A DNA stretch of 64,000 bases from Lumnitzera littorea (GCA_024138015.1 JAMXBB010000009.1:90857455-90921454); one strand, 5' to 3'; shown: positions 1 through 13,003, counted from the first letter of the stretch. Made by a program: numbers and translations. Notes: generated by a model from the letters alone, not told the origin.

Positions 1-1925
1 TCGTTCTATTTTTTATATTTATGAATTTATAGTCGTTTTTCATCGTTTTCGGATGCACGTTCACACGGTGATGTCCATTTTGGACATTAAGACCCGTGTT
101 TTACAATATGAACTAAATTTATGGAAATATTAACTATTGAAGCTCAATTATTCTTATTGCTTATATTTATATCCTATGTTTGTATTTAATGATTTAGTTA
201 GCCCTTAGATTCTTACAGTTAGAGAATTTTACCTTGATATTACTAATTCATGTACTTAATTAAGTTTAATCCAATTTAGGAAGTGTATTAGGGTTTACTA
301 ATTTATGTACCTAATTCTTGTGTACTCTTCTCATTTCTTATTTTATAAACTAATGCTTATGTCATCACTTATGTCATCACTTATGTCATCAATCTCTTAT
401 GTCATTGCTTATATCATCATTTGCTTATATCATGACTTATGTCATCATGTCATGCCTAAGTGTATTATGTACACTTATACACATTTATACATATGTTAAG
501 TATATACTTATACCTTTACTCTACTTATATGTATACTAGTATACTCATACATATACTTAGACTTATATTGTATTAATACTTATATATATACCCATATACA
601 CATACGATGACATACGTATTTTTATACGTATTTTCGTATGCCTAAAATTCCTCTTAAGAAAGCTTCTCTAATTTCATTCTTTTTGTGTTTTAAGGGTGTA
701 TTTAGCATGGCATAGGTATGTATAGTTAGTATATGTCTTAGTTTAGGTTATGTACATAATGAATACTTATATACAAAGGTCTCTCTACTTGTATTTCTCT
801 AATATATCCTTATGTATACATACTTAAAGACATATACACATATATCTTCTTCCACTTTACAATGATTTCTACTCTTCTACACATAAAGATTGAAACTTTA
901 AGCCTTCTTCAACATAGATGTACATAACACATAACTACTCAAACTAACCTACCTCTTCATCTAACTAGTGAATAATATGAAGCAATACATAATAACATAC
1001 TTTAGCTTGCTCTTGAAATATGGATGCAATTTTGGAAAATTTGGAAAGTGAAAGGGAAAGGGAAGGTCACGGCTTTAGAGGTGGGGTAAGGGGCTTGATT
1101 TTGTTTTGCTTTATGTTTGAAAAGAAGAAGAAAGTGGGGTCTAGAAGGGGACAAGGAGTGGACAACAAAAATAGAAAAGAAAGGGAAGAAAAAGCTAAAA
1201 GAAAAGAAATCATTGGAAGACATAGATATTCTCTAAAGTGAAAATGACTTTTTGTTGACTTTTCTACATGTTGACTTAGTCAACTTTTCAAAAACATATG
1301 CCATTTAGTATACATAATGTAGTAATTAAGGAAAATTAAGAAAATGAGACATTTGGTGAATTGATTAGTAAAAATAGATGATGAGATTTTACTTTAGGTA
1401 TTTATATCCTCTATACATCATTTGGTAGGCTACTTAATATAATTAGTCTGAAAAGTATCAATTAAGGTATTAAGGTTTACTACATGTAACCTAAGCATCA
1501 ACTAAACCCCTAACTCTATGTAATACTATCCTAATTATATACTTAGAAGATGAATGTGATCTATGATACAATATCTTAGTTTCTAAAGGATTACTTAAGG
1601 ATTCTAAATATGAATGCATGATTAAAAGTTATATCTAATCTTTCACTGATGATTTGGTAAAATACGAAGGTTATATTATCAATTAGGGTTTTAGGGTAAA
1701 TTATAATGAATTAGTGCTTGTATATCTTTAAGGTTATAGTTTTAGGGTTTTTATCACTTTCAAATGAAATCTTTAGTGTTTATATATATTTAGGGTAGAA
1801 AAATTTTATATGCGATTAATTAGTTATTTTAAGGTTTTCACTTTCGTTAGCCTTGTCAACTCCTACATTATCTATCATACTTGAGTCTATTTCAGAAGCT
1901 AGATCAAAAAATTTAGGGGTTTACA
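1..1925 (-). mobile_element. Partial long LTR, family T2 copy a (cut by window edge)
   Basis: This stretch matches, in the same orientation, the second half of the 3.9-kb LTR at 49884-53740. Shared landmarks are the 'catcgttttcg' segment near the start, a purine-rich gene-like block near 1020-1240, a 'gttgactt' block and a 'tttagggttttaggg'-like block. It ends in 'ggggtttaca', matching the 'agggtttaca' end of the other copy. On the minus strand the LTR therefore starts with TGTAAACCC at 1925. The short open frames at 1002-1241 lie in this repeat and show no protein-like conservation. The family resembles long LTRs of Ty3/gypsy chromoviruses (TGTA...GTGACA ends), but the lineage is inferred only. 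Confidence 0.6.
358..450. repeat. Minisatellite, about 12-bp unit
   Basis: About seven imperfect copies of a 12-bp unit, 'ttatgtcatcac' and variants, stand in tandem. They lie inside the T2a LTR and look like replication-slippage expansion. The open frame through them (repeated Met-Ser-Ser) is a by-product of the repeat. Confidence 0.8.
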
Positions 1926-2410
1926 CATACAATCCTTTAAGAAGGATATTCCTTTTTGTTTGTTTACTAATTTGCCCTTATATAGTGTATGCTTTTTCGT
2001 TTCTATTAGGGATCTTATTAATAATTCGTAGTAACCTAAGACTTACCTCAATTGGGCCATATAAATACCTGTATTTTGTATCAACTATAACAAAATCATC
2101 ATCCAAAATATTGAATACAGAACTTTAACTTTTAAGCCAAGTGTCTTCTGCTTGCTCTCTTTATTCTTATCTAGGTCATTTGAGCATAAACTAGTGGTAA
2201 GTGACCTCTAATTACACTTGTACATCAAATCAAGTGTAGCTTATGCTCATATGAGGTGTTGGTGCATCATATCCTACATCAATGCATGAGAACCCTTGTT
2301 CAAACTTCAACCTCCATTTATTCTTTAAACCATCTTGTGGTTCAGACCCATCCCCTAGTTCTTATAATACCTTCGGTTATATGTTCATCCACGATTGTCG
2401 CCTCACATCA
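1926..2410 (+). mobile_element. 3' part of the 5' LTR of the outer Ty3/gypsy element
   Basis: It lies between the T2a LTR and a primer-binding site at 2415. A TATA box 'atataaatacc' at about 2060 is followed by a region resembling, by eye, the TATA-to-polyA part of the matching 3' LTR near 45037-45100. The LTR probably ends at 'cacatca' (about 2410). Its upstream part was displaced out of the window by the T2a insertion, so full length is unknown. The open frame at 1853-2128 crosses the T2a/LTR junction and is not a gene. Confidence 0.5.
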
Positions 2411-2414
2411 ATCT

Positions 2415-2426
2415 TAGTATCAGAGC
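2415..2426 (+). other. Primer-binding site, initiator tRNA-Met type
   Basis: The 12 bases 'tagtatcagagc' differ by one base from TGGTATCAGAGC, the usual plant retrotransposon priming site complementary to the 3' end of initiator tRNA-Met. It sits four bases after the inferred LTR end, and gag-like coding begins downstream on the same strand. Together these fix the element's orientation and 5' boundary. Confidence 0.7.
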
Positions 2427-3829
2427 TGAAGATTCTGAGTAAGGCAATGTATTATTAAGCAGTATGTGCATATAAAGTTTGAACTGCAATTTTGGATTGA
2501 AGTATCGATAGCTGTGCGATAACATTATCTATACTTTGTTTTCACATCTTAAAATAAAGCAGGAAGTATAGTGTTGTAGAAACATGGAAGATTATAGTAG
2601 GTTGTTGTGTGTGTTTATTTTACTATCATAGTAGTAACAGTAATTACTAGAATTGTTGGTTGGAAGAGAATAGTACATTACGTTGCTGAGTGAAAAAATG
2701 ATAGATCCTATTGTAAATACAATGATTAGTGACAATGAAAGTGATGCACTAAGACGGAGACACTGTATATAGCATATCCTAAGGTTAATAGATAAGCAGA
2801 TAGATTGTCTCACTAAGCTACTAGAGAATATGTTGGTCGTCATGCAAGGAGAAGCTAAAGCTTAAACTAATAGTGCTCACTAATCTAAAGAATGAGCCAA
2901 CGAAGTAGTTCGTAATGAACCTTAAGCTAAATACAGAGATGGTTGAGTTGTTAATGAAGTTTGGCGTAGAAGGGAAGTTTATCTAACTCGCCATGCATGA
3001 GTTGATAGAGTTGAACGGAGAGTTAATTGGAAGGTGGAATTGATAAAAGAAGAACAAAGTGATGGTGAATAATTCTTTGAGGTCAATGAAAGATTAAGAT
3101 AAGCCCCATGCAGTAAAAGCATGATGTTCAACCTAAGAGTGTTAAGTACCCCACTTAGCACACTTGAGGAGGTGGAGTATAGCGGCAATGTTAAAGTCGA
3201 TGAGAAGTTAGATGAAGACTATTATGAGGAAGAAGAACATCATGTCTAAACTCCTTGAAGTATTGACAATTTTAAGGTCCAAATTCCTAGCTTCTCTAGA
3301 AGTGGAAATACTGACGAGTATTGAGATTAGGAAGAAAGGGTAGTGAAGTTGTTTGAATATTATCGACATGTCGAAGGAGACAAAGTTCAACTTGCCGCAC
3401 TAGAATTTACTAGATATGCTAGTATGTGGTGGAAGAAGTTGCATACAATGTGAAGGAGATGTTAGGAGTTGGGAATAAATGAAGAGGATAATGCATAGAA
3501 GGTTTAATCCTGACTCTTATTTTCAAGATACATTTGCTAAGTTGTAAGAGCTTAGATAAGGGAACCAAACTATTGATAAATATGTGTGAGAATTTCAAAT
3601 GCTTATGATCCAATATGATGTGGATGAGCCTAAAGCCTAAACTATCTCTAGGTTTATCACTAGTCTGAGCTATGAAATCGAAGGCAATGTTGAAGTGTAG
3701 TCCTTTGATATTGATACAATCTAAAGTACATAGTGAACATGAACATCAATCAAAACCTAAATGGGTATTCGAGGTTCAAATGAAAATGAAGAAGTAGCTA
3801 ATGGAATGAAGGTTTGAATGTGGATGTGG

Positions 3830-4735
3830 ATGGATGTCACGTACTAAGACACAAACACAATCACGGATTGAGCTCAAAATGGATTTTGATACAACTCATG
3901 AAAACCAAACCAAGGCTCAAGTTTCAAATGAAGGTTAGATGTGATTTACTAACTCACTCAAGCAAAGGGGTTCACCACTATCTCACAAAGAGGATTGATA
4001 AGAATGCACAAAGGATTAAAGAGCAAATAACACTCGATAATCAAGCTCAGCTTAATTAAGGTTATGAGAGAGACAAGGCTCTTGAAAATACTCACTTTAA
4101 TTCTTAATATGAAATGTAATAATTCAACTACTTACAAGATTTTGCTATTTATAGTAAATCTTAAACCCTAGTGGCAAAATTATAATAATATATAAGGCCT
4201 TAAAACCTTAAAGACTAGGCCTACGATTGAAAAGTAACAAAAACATTTACAAGTATACAAAATAATGTTAAATGATGCATTTAATAGGAAGGTTAGCATG
4301 CAGGGTATCAAAGCTGTTCTAAGGTAAGTCGGATCCAAGTAAGATCAGGTCGGCAGCTGGCTGTCTAAGCTAGAGTTAGATTCTTTGAAGTTATAATGTG
4401 CTTGGCCGAGCTCCTAGTAAGGTCAGCCCACAATTGCTAAACTCGTGGATTCGCACTAGATTCCTCATGTCATACCAAGCTAGTCTTTAGACTTAGGACC
4501 TCTGCTATTTGGTCCCTGGTCTGCTCGACAACCTACAAAGCCATTGTCGAGTTATCTTTCTTTCCATTCTTGGCCCTCTAGCATCAGCTTTACCTTGAGT
4601 GGAGTAGGTTAACCTTTGTGTGGAATGGGTCAATCGTGGCTTGGAGATGGTCGTAACCCAATTCTTGTTAGAGAATTTCAAAGGCATTGTTAAGGTTACC
4701 TAGTAAGTTGAGACGTAAAGAAAGAGTTAACCTTA
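3830..4735 (-). mobile_element. Probable inserted LTR-like fragment in gypsy gag
   Basis: Between the gag domain (ending about 3730) and the zinc knuckle (4908) lie roughly 1.1 kb, far more than the usual short spacer, with no gag-like reading in any frame. Read on the minus strand, the block has a promoter-like layout: a GC-richer U3-like part, a TATA box ('ctataaatag' on the minus strand, near 4145-4155), then an AT-rich leader. I could not find clean terminal CA/TG ends with a TSD, so boundaries are approximate and the call is inference. Confidence 0.35.
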
Positions 4736-6332
4736 TCAAGCCCAACTGGTCCGACCTGTTCAGGGAAGTGTTAGGAAGCCTAATGGCTCTACACTAAGCA
4801 AGAAAGAAGGAAAGATGATACTAGTTGAAGAAGTTAGGGTATAGTAAGGAGGGAAAGAGAGAAAGTTAGAAAAGGAACAACCCTTAGGGAGGAAGACTAG
4901 TGAGATTCAATACTTTAAATGCAAGGAATTTGGGTATATAACTGCTCAATGTCCGAATTAACGAACTATGGTGATCAAGAGAGATGTTCCAACTTTTGAA
5001 GTATACAATATTGATGAAGAAGTTTATGAAGTCATGGAAGAACTAGAAGATGGAGTTAAGGTAAAATTTATGGACAATAACATTTATGCAGAGGAAGGTA
5101 ACATGTTGGCATTAATTGTTTGCCAAGTTATGAGTATGGAGCTTGATAAGGAGAATAAGTAATGAGAGAATTTGCTACACACTACGTGCAAGTTACCAAA
5201 TTGGTTATATGCACTGATAGTTAATAGTGAGAGTTATACAAATGTTGCATCTACTAGCTTAGTTGAGCAATTCCAATTATTGACCTCCCCGCACCCTAAG
5301 CCATACAAATTACATTGGCTAAATGAGAAGGGGTTCACTGCATGTTTTATGTCAAGTGTCACTACCTATCTTAGTTAGGAGTTACAAGGATGAGATCTTA
5401 TGTGATGTCTTATTAATGTGTGCTTGACATATCCTATTAGGGTAACCTTGGCTCTTTTATCATATTGTCAAAGAAGGATAGATTGGAAAATGTGCGTAGA
5501 TAACCAAGCCGTCAATAAGATCACCATCAAGTACAGATATTTGATACCAAAACTAGATAACATGTTAGACAAGCCATACAAAGTCAAGTTATTCTCCAAA
5601 ATTGATCTTAAATATGGATACCTTTACATCTACACGAAATCAGGCAATTAATGGAAGAATGTCTTCAAGACTAGGCATGAATTACATAAGTGGTTAGTCA
5701 TGCCTTTTAGATTGTCAAATGCTCCAAATACATTTATGAGATTGATGAATCATGTGCTAAGGAATCATATTGGCAATTTTTTTGTGGTTTATTTTGACAA
5801 TATCTTAGTATGAAATCCTAATCTATTAAGCCATATAGATCACTTATGAGCTGTTTTCCAGGTTCTACAAGCTAAGAGGTTGTTTAACAACCTGAAGAAA
5901 TTTTGTTTTTGCTAAGAAGAGGTAGTATTTCTAAGCTATGTTGTTAGTAAAGAATGCTTAAGGGTAGATGAAGAAAAGATTCTTACAATTGTACAATGGC
6001 CCACCCTGACCTCATGTGTTGACATAAGAAGTTTTCATGGCTTAACATCTTTCTACCAAAGGTTTATCCAAAACTTCAATATAATTGCAGTACCCCTAAT
6101 AGAGCAAACCAAGAAGAATTTGGCATTCCAATACAAAGATAAGGAGGAGGAGTGTTTTGCCAAGTTGGAAAGAAGGCCAACTTCAACTCCAGTTTGAGCC
6201 TTATCTAATTTTGACAACTTTTTTAATTGAAGTCTAATGCTTCTAGTATTAGCATTAGAGCTGTCCTCATTCAAGACCGTTGACCTATTGCTTACTTCAA
6301 TGAGAAGCTCAAAGGAGCTACCTTAAACTATT

Positions 6333-6337
6333 TCTTG
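6333..6337. repeat. Target-site duplication, left copy (S-LTR-a)
   Basis: 'tcttg' here pairs with 'tcatg' at 43115-43119, 36.8 kb away, with one mismatch. Dropping one copy plus everything between restores an open RNase H frame of the host gypsy element across the junction. That is independent support for the boundary. Confidence 0.75.
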
Positions 6338-8757
6338 TGTTAAGTTCTCTTTTACTTTAGTTTTGATGATAACAAAAAGGTTTTGTTGTTTAACATGTTT
6401 TATTGGACAACTTAATAGAAATTGTTGTAATAGTTGTAGCAAAAGCTTCGATCGAAGGAATGTTGAGTAGAAGACTCAAGTTTATACGAAAAATTCTTAT
6501 AGAGGCTTATATAGATGGTTGATTAATGATAACTCTGATTTTAAACATATTTCATATGGTGATTGTATAGCATTTCCCTTACATTTTTGGTTTTCTTTAA
6601 AGAAAATGATACTTAATTGAGTAAAATGTTGATTTCAGGGTTTAAACGCGTTCTAGGCTCGAAAACGAAGAAAACGAATCAAGTTTCACTCAATTCCGAG
6701 TTCAAACGAAGAAGTTATGAAATTTTGAAGTTGTGTAGAAATTTTGCTTTTGTGCAGAAAGTTACACGACCTGGGGACACGGCCATGTCCCAGGCCGTGT
6801 CTGGTGACGAAAATAAAATCCGTGTAATACACATATATAAGGAGATCTTAGGGTTCAAAAGAGAGAGAGACATTACAGAAACGGAAAGAGAGACGAGAGA
6901 CAAGAAGAGACTTAAGGAGAAACAACATCAAGAAGCGATAACGACATCGATTTCAAGATTAGAGATTGTTCATCAAATCAAGAGGGTTTTTCATACTTTA
7001 TTTTATGTTTTTGATGAATCTCGTTTTTAGATTCATTATGATAGCTTAGAATTCAAGTATTTAGGATTATGGAACCTAGGGTTTCATGTGATTCTTGGAT
7101 TGAATTATAATTTCAAGAAAGTTTCTATCTTTTCTTGATTCAATTATGTCGTTTAGATATGGATTGATAATTCTAGAGTATCAATATATGATATTATGCA
7201 TGTTGATTGAGAAATTGCATGTGTAATTAGATCTTAACATAATTGAAGAGAATTACATGTATACTTAGAGATAAGATACATGATTCTTTCGGAAAAGTTG
7301 ATTGTTTGTGTGGGAATTCATTAAACATTAATGCAATTCTAAGTTATATTACTAAGTGAAGAGATTCCGGTAAATAATTTAGGATTAGGGTTAATATGCT
7401 TGAGAAAGATATTAGCTTTAATTATGAATCCCTCCGGTCAAGAATTATAGAAACTGAATTGAATACATTTTAAAAAGGTTACATGTTAAACACTAGGGGA
7501 AATAATTCCTAAATACATCATTGCATACTTGAAGTCGTTTGTAGTTTTATTGCTTTCTAATTTGCGTAATTAAGTCCCATAAGTAGCTTAGTTGTTAATT
7601 TCAGTATTTTTAATTCATTCAACTCATCATAATTTTCCGGTTACATAATAAAGCTAAAGCTAATATTAGTACTCAAAATCTCTGAGGGATCGACTCGGAC
7701 TCATATCCGACTATATTAAAATTGATAGGTGCACTTGCCTCGTATCAATTAACAAGCAAGGGTTAAAATTCCTATAAAAGCTTCAAAAGAACCTAAATGA
7801 AGATTTACTAAAAATCTTGTAGAAACTTCAGTAGAAGCTTAAGGATGACTTATAGACGAGAAGCATGGTAGAAGCTTTAGAAGAAGCTTTGATTTGAAAA
7901 ATATATTAGCATCATTAGAAGCTTCAATAGAAGGTTTGAGGCACAACTCTATTAGTTGCTGAAGCTATGGAAGGTCAAGTAAAAACTTTAATCTAAACTA
8001 AACCGATTTTCTATCCAAGTAGTTTAAGTTGGATTACGCTGTTTGGAAGGCTTAGCTCTACTAGTCAGTTATATTTAGGTGATATAATTGAGTTGTTCCA
8101 CTAAAGTAAGAATAATAACATTGGGGATTAACACAAGTAATTTCTATCAACAATTCCTTCTCTAATAGAGATAAATTTGATTTCACAACAGTTTCGAATA
8201 AGTACCAATCTATAAAGCAAAAAATCAAGAGACTCCATTAACGTTAGCCACCGTCTGCAACATTCACCAGATCCTTCATAAAATATCACCATTTAAACGT
8301 TAGGAGGAAACTATAAATAACAAAAGAATACATGAAAAAACAACATAAAAATTTTCTAGCCACTTTTGAAACTAATTGTTTTGTTGCTTTGATTTCTCTA
8401 AGCTAAAATTAGAAGAACATTTTTCTCTTCAATTTTGTAATCATCTATGAGAACAATATTTGTTTGTAACTTTGATAGAATAGGATTGATACTGTAGCTT
8501 GTGTTTAGATTGTGTAGAAGTTAGTGAGATAGGGCAGTTGTATTTGTAAGTCTTTTAGACCAAGTGTTATACTTTCTTTCAAAGTTCGATTGGTTGATAT
8601 AGTGAAACAACCAATGAAGACAATCAAATCTCCAACAATAGAGTTGGAAGAGAGGATTGACGCATGAGACAGAACCTCTATAAAAATCCTTACTTGATCT
8701 TCTTATCTCTACTCTTTTATTTTAACCTCTTTTATTTTCGTCAAATTATTTCGCTAT
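6338..8757 (+). mobile_element. SIRE-type solo LTR (S-LTR-a), 5' part
   Basis: It begins TGTTAAGTTCTC followed by 'tttgatgataacaaaaagg', the typical start of SIRE-type copia LTRs and the same start as the LTR copy at 36351. Removing the nested Athila LTR (6527-7747) and Tat-A (8758-42996) and adding 43002-43114 gives about 1.3 kb, against 1.58 kb and 1.34 kb for the other two copies in the window. It is flanked by TSDs tcttg (6333-6337) and tcatg (43115-43119). It contains repeated 'agaagctt' motifs at 7760-7940. No internal region of its own is visible, so it is a solo LTR that received later insertions. Confidence 0.8.
6527..7747 (+). mobile_element. Athila-type solo LTR, 1221 bp
   Basis: It begins TGATAACTC and ends CGTATCA, so the termini are the short inverted repeat TGATA/TATCA. 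It is flanked by a perfect 5-bp TSD attaa (6522-6526, 7748-7752). The 3' end 'ggtgcacttgcct' is typical of Athila LTRs. The whole unit is homologous, in reverse orientation, to the LTR at 56154-57507 of the reverse-strand Athila element. A TATA-like 'atatataagg' lies near 6833. The ORFs at 6617-7030 and on the opposite strand are inside the LTR and are not genes. Confidence 0.8.
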
Positions 8758-11345
8758 TGTAGACACCCCATTTTTTCCTACAAAAATTTTAGGGCATTTT
8801 TTTAATTTTCAACCAAAAAATGAGATTTCCAAAAAGTTTGTAAATAAATACAAAAAAGGGGGTGAGAAAAAAAGAGGGAAAAGGACAAAAATAAATTAAA
8901 AAATTAAAAATAAAATAGAAAAAGACAATAATTTTTTTTACATGGCATGCTACGTATCACAAGTAGTTGCTACCTAACAACCATGTAGGACCATGTGGCA
9001 TCATTATATAATTTAAAAAAAAAAAAAATCAGGCCTTATGCATTTTGACGCATGTGAGGGGCACGTGAGCGCTTCATGACATGCCCCCGGCTTTCTTTCT
9101 TCTTTCTTCTTCTTTTCTATTTCTTCCCTAGTTCATTTAAAATCACAAACAAAACAGCTTAAAAACAAGGTATTTTCTTGCCTAAAAATATACTCGATTT
9201 GTTCCCCTTTTTGCATCTTAAAATTAGGAAAAAAATATGGAATAAAAATGGAAAGACATGTAGCTATTTTGACTCTAAAATCTTGGAAAATAATAAAGAA
9301 AAAGTGCACCAACGAAAAATAATAAAAAAAAAAGATGTCCTTAAGGAAACTTTGTGCATATATCCTCAAATAAGTGGAAAATTGAATCTAACACAATCCT
9401 ATTGTGTAATTGATGTTTGTAATTGGTAATAAGATGTAGGAGGTTTATTTTATCCAATTAATTGACAAGAATATGATCTAAACTACATCAAAATCAAACA
9501 AAAAAGGAAAGGAAAATAAAAACTAACCAAACCTATGAGATACAACTTGATTTAATTTCTTAATCAAAAAGAGAAGTTTCTTGGCCAAAAATCCTAAATC
9601 CAAGCTATAAATAAGCCTCCTTTTGACACATTGAAACACACAAGTGCACAAGAGACAGATTAGATTGAGAGAATTGTCAAGTATTTGCTACTCACTCAAA
9701 TTTTAGGGTTTTAGTAAATACTTGATTTTCTTTAAGCAAATCAGAGATGGAGAGCACAATTTTACTACAAATTAGGGGAAGGGTTTTTGAAGTTTGGAAA
9801 GTTGAAGGTTGGGAACTATCGCCGCCTTGCCGAAAACTACTAGAAAGTCACTAAACCGGCCACTGGTTCATTATTGTGCGAGGTAAGCTCCTATAATTTA
9901 TGCTTGTTCTTATTTTCTTTATGTGTTTGATGCATGTTGTGTATTAAATAATTGAGAAATCATATTTTTATGTATGTAAAACACTTGTTTGATGCAATTT
10001 TTGTAGTAAAGTTAATATGATTTTTTGTTTCTATGATATAATGATCATGTAGTGTTCATAAACATGCTAATAGTTCTTGATTGATTTGTTTAAATTAAGT
10101 CTTTTGATTTAATGAGTTGTCCAATGTTTATCATGAATCATGTTTGAATATGTGATTATGTGATTATCTTAATTGAATTAGATGCTTTGATTAATAAATT
10201 GTAGAATATTTGCCATTAATTATGTTTGTACAATATAGAATAAATGTTTGAATATGTGATTGTGTGTATTAATAATTTTTTATTATTGTAATTGATTTAG
10301 GTGTTTTAATTTAATAAATTGTAAAGTATTTAGAATCATGTTCATATATTATAGAATAGATGTTTGAACATGAAATATAAAATACATGTTCAACATATAA
10401 TTAGGTATTTTGATTATATAGAGTAGATGTATAACAAGTAATTAGAGTAGTGTTTTAAATTATTTTGATTAAACTAATTATTTTGATGAATTATGCTGAT
10501 GTAATAGATGTTTGAACATGAGATTATTATGGAATTGATTCAAATTTTGGTATATAAATAATAAACAAGCCATATTTGTGATTCTATAAATATAGTATGT
10601 TTTTTTTTTTTTATTTGTGCTTTTTATGACTTATTTAACATATATGTCTTTAATGGGTTTCTTTTTTATAAAAAGGACTTTTTCTTTTCTTTTTTCTTAA
10701 AAAAAAAAATTTTGCCACCTTAGAAAATATCCTTCCTAAATAAAAATCTAAATGGACTTTTTTCTAAATTAGGGATTTCCATTTTTTTTTTTTAATTTGG
10801 GCCAAAAAAAGAATATATTTTTACAAAGTAATTATTATGTTAATACTTAAAGTGAAATGTTTTTCAAAATAAAATGAACCACCTACTAAAAGTTTTATAA
10901 AATTACTTTATAACTACATAGGCTTGATCCTAGTTAGCAAATATGTAGATACTTCGGGCAACCCTAAAAAAATACAAAAAAATATTTTTCTTTTTTTCTT
11001 TAAAATTAAGCCCTTATATTTGAAAAAAAAAAAATTCATCAAAGGCCTATTTATTTTATAGACTTCTTCTATGGAGCCCTTTAGGTTTTAAAATATATCA
11101 GCCTCTAAACCCATCATTTTTTGTTTTTATTTCTACATTTTTTTTTTAAGAAAAACATTAGACAATAGTTGAAATTAGGGTCCATCTACCCATGAGCTTC
11201 AGTTTCACTTTTTCCCGATTTTAATCTTGTGGTAACTCCATTTTTCAAAAATTTCTTTTATATAAAACATTTTTTTTAGTCTAGTCGAGGGGGTTAATAT
11301 AAACCAAGCTAAGAAAAGAGGAGAAACCAAATTTTCAACTCAATA
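8758..11345 (+). mobile_element. Tat-A 5' LTR (Tat/Ogre type), 2588 bp
   Basis: It begins TGTAGACACC, a typical start for this class, and ends in a degenerate form of the ...CTCGACA terminus. It is collinear with 40415-42996 (2582 bp) throughout: shared purine-rich 'aaaaaagggg' near the start, the CT-rich block near 9090-9130, the 'tttgatgcatgtt' segment and a 'gatacttcg' segment near the end. The left TSD is gctat at 8753-8757. Open frames at 9133-9429 on both strands lie inside the LTR and are not genes. Divergence between the LTR pair is large by eye. Confidence 0.85.
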
Positions 11346-11348
11346 ATT

Positions 11349-11370
11349 TAGGGACCCTACTTGGAACTTG
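11349..11370 (+). other. Degenerate primer-binding site of Tat-A (tRNA-Arg type)
   Basis: Immediately after the 5' LTR, 'agggaccctacttggaac' resembles the TGGCGACTCnnCTTGGAAC-like site used by Tat/Ogre elements. A better preserved equivalent is found on the minus strand beside Tat-B's 5' LTR at 24405-24425. The match is degenerate, so the call rests mainly on position. Confidence 0.45.
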
Positions 11371-13003
11371 TGGGCTAACCATAGAAGAAGTCTAAAAATT
11401 ATTTGTGCCTTTGTTTTGTACATAAATAATGATGATTATGATTTTTTTTTTTTGTTTAAATTTTTATGTATATAGTTGTACTAATGTAGGCTTAAGTGAT
11501 GCAAGAAAAAAAAAAAAGAACAAAAAATGGGGGTAATCCATTAGGGGGAATTTCTTTTCTGATGATGTATGTTTATAAATAATCCAACCCAAATCATCTT
11601 AGGAGTCTAAGAGGGGAGTCATTATGTAAGTCTCAAATGATGTGGTGTAGCCACCGCTCAAAACTAAGTTGACCAACCCGCTCAAGTTTCAAATGGGCCA
11701 ATGATCCATTTAAGGCCCTTAAAGCTTAAAGACCTTTAGAACCCACCTACGATTGCAGTCATAACATCACTACTAAGTATTAGGGCAATTATGTGGCAAA
11801 CAATGAAAATTGTTAGCAACTCGAAATGGGTTTCTCAATAAGCCATGTTGTATTCTTTTATATATATATATATATATATATATCTTCTTGTAATTTTAAT
11901 GTAATATAGATTACAATTGCATAGATTATTTTTTTTTCAATGCATTTTTTTCATTGTAACAGATCTTGGCCTCTACTTTTATAGAAATCTACATCTACAA
12001 TCCCCTTGATGGCCAACCGTTTCTACAATCATGGTTCACCCGATATTACCTTTGTGATCGAAAATTCATTAAGAGTGAAGTTAGGCCGGTCCTTTCACTG
12101 GCTAAGGTCGGAATCCATTTGACATGATTCAAGCTTTGGCTCATTGCTCAAATCCAAAGTTAAAGACATTTTGTTTTAGCCTACACCATTTAAGCCCAAT
12201 CGTAGAAGAGTACACTCAATTATTAAGGGCCCCTCTCACATTAGATGGTATTTTTATGCCCTAGAATGAAGAAGGGCCAACTAACACATTTTGTAGATTC
12301 CTTGTGGTTATACAAGCTGAAGTGGAAGAAGCTTTAGAAAGATACAATGGAGAGAGTATCAGATTTACTACCTTAATCAACTAGTTTAGGCACACATCGG
12401 TATATAGTTCCTACAAGCCTAAATATTATGTCGATCAAGGAACTTAGAAACAAAACAAAATCCATGCTTATATCTTGGTTGTCTTTGCAATCCACCTGTT
12501 TCCACTAATACATTGTCCACTATAAGTTGATAGACTTAGTGAACAAATTTCTGAGAGAAAAATCCTACATAACAGCCTTGTTAGGTAAACAAATTAAATC
12601 CTTGGATTCCCTAAAGTAAAAGGGGCATGGATTGTTTAAAACTAACATGCCTCTTCTGGTAATTTGGTTCATTAGTTACTTGAAATGTTATGGGAATGAT
12701 CTCAACCAAGACCCATCTACTCAACACTACGATCTTATAGCCTCTTTTGTTGAACACATCAAGCTACCAAAGATGGACCATGCCTGAGAATGGTTTGCAT
12801 CACTAAAAGATATCAAACCGAAGGAAATCTTATGGACTACAAAATGCAATCATTGTCATCGAGCTACTCTAAGTTACAGAACTATGCTATCTTACCACTC
12901 GTTGGAATTATAGGTTGCATAAGATACTTTCTAACTTGTGTTGTCCACCAACTAGGCCCAATGTAAGACATTGCTTATCGGCCCTCGCAAAACTAACTAA
13001 CCT
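11371..13003 (+). pseudogene. Tat-A leader and gag/ORF1-like remnant
   Basis: About 11371-11960 is a leader that also occurs, inverted, in Tat-B near 24000-24300 (shared 'gtagccac' and 'cttaaagcttaaagac'-like blocks). From about 11970 to 12990 the plus strand reads, across stops, as a protein resembling the large N-terminal region of Tat/Ogre elements. Recognisable parts are KMDHA.EWFASL, KPKEILWTT and TMLSYHSLEL in the order expected for that family. No frame is open. It is cut at about 13003 by the reverse-strand copia element; RT and integrase of this element are nowhere in the window. A (TA)n microsatellite lies at about 11858-11884. Confidence 0.5.

Larger units (their letters stand above)
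2427..6337 (+). pseudogene. Ty3/gypsy gag-pol, 5' half (gag, zinc knuckle, protease, RT, start of RNase H)
   Basis: Degenerate plus-strand polyprotein read across frames. The gag domain is recognisable at about 3260-3720 (residues like IPSFSRSG, EFTRYASMWW, MHRRFNPDSYF). A CCHC knuckle at 4908-4961 (YFKCKEFGYITAQC) has lost its first Cys and its His to Tyr. Protease-like sequence around 5172-5300 has its active-site segment changed to VNSES. Reverse transcriptase runs from about 5479 (WKMCVDNQAVNK) through IDLKYGY to YFDN at 5790-5801, where the catalytic YxDD has lost its last Asp. The connection segment (RSFHGLTSFYQRF) follows near 6020-6065, then the start of RNase H. Coding stops dead at 6337, where the nest begins, and resumes in frame at 43115. 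Many stops and frameshifts make it non-functional. Confidence 0.88.

Noticed and set aside
1002..1241. Overlapping open frames on both strands in a purine-rich block
   Set aside because: Low-complexity A/G composition inside the T2a LTR, with a similar block in T2b (52800-53000). No protein features.
6617..7030. 137-codon open frame
   Set aside because: Lies wholly inside the Athila solo LTR, spanning its TATA region; not a gene.
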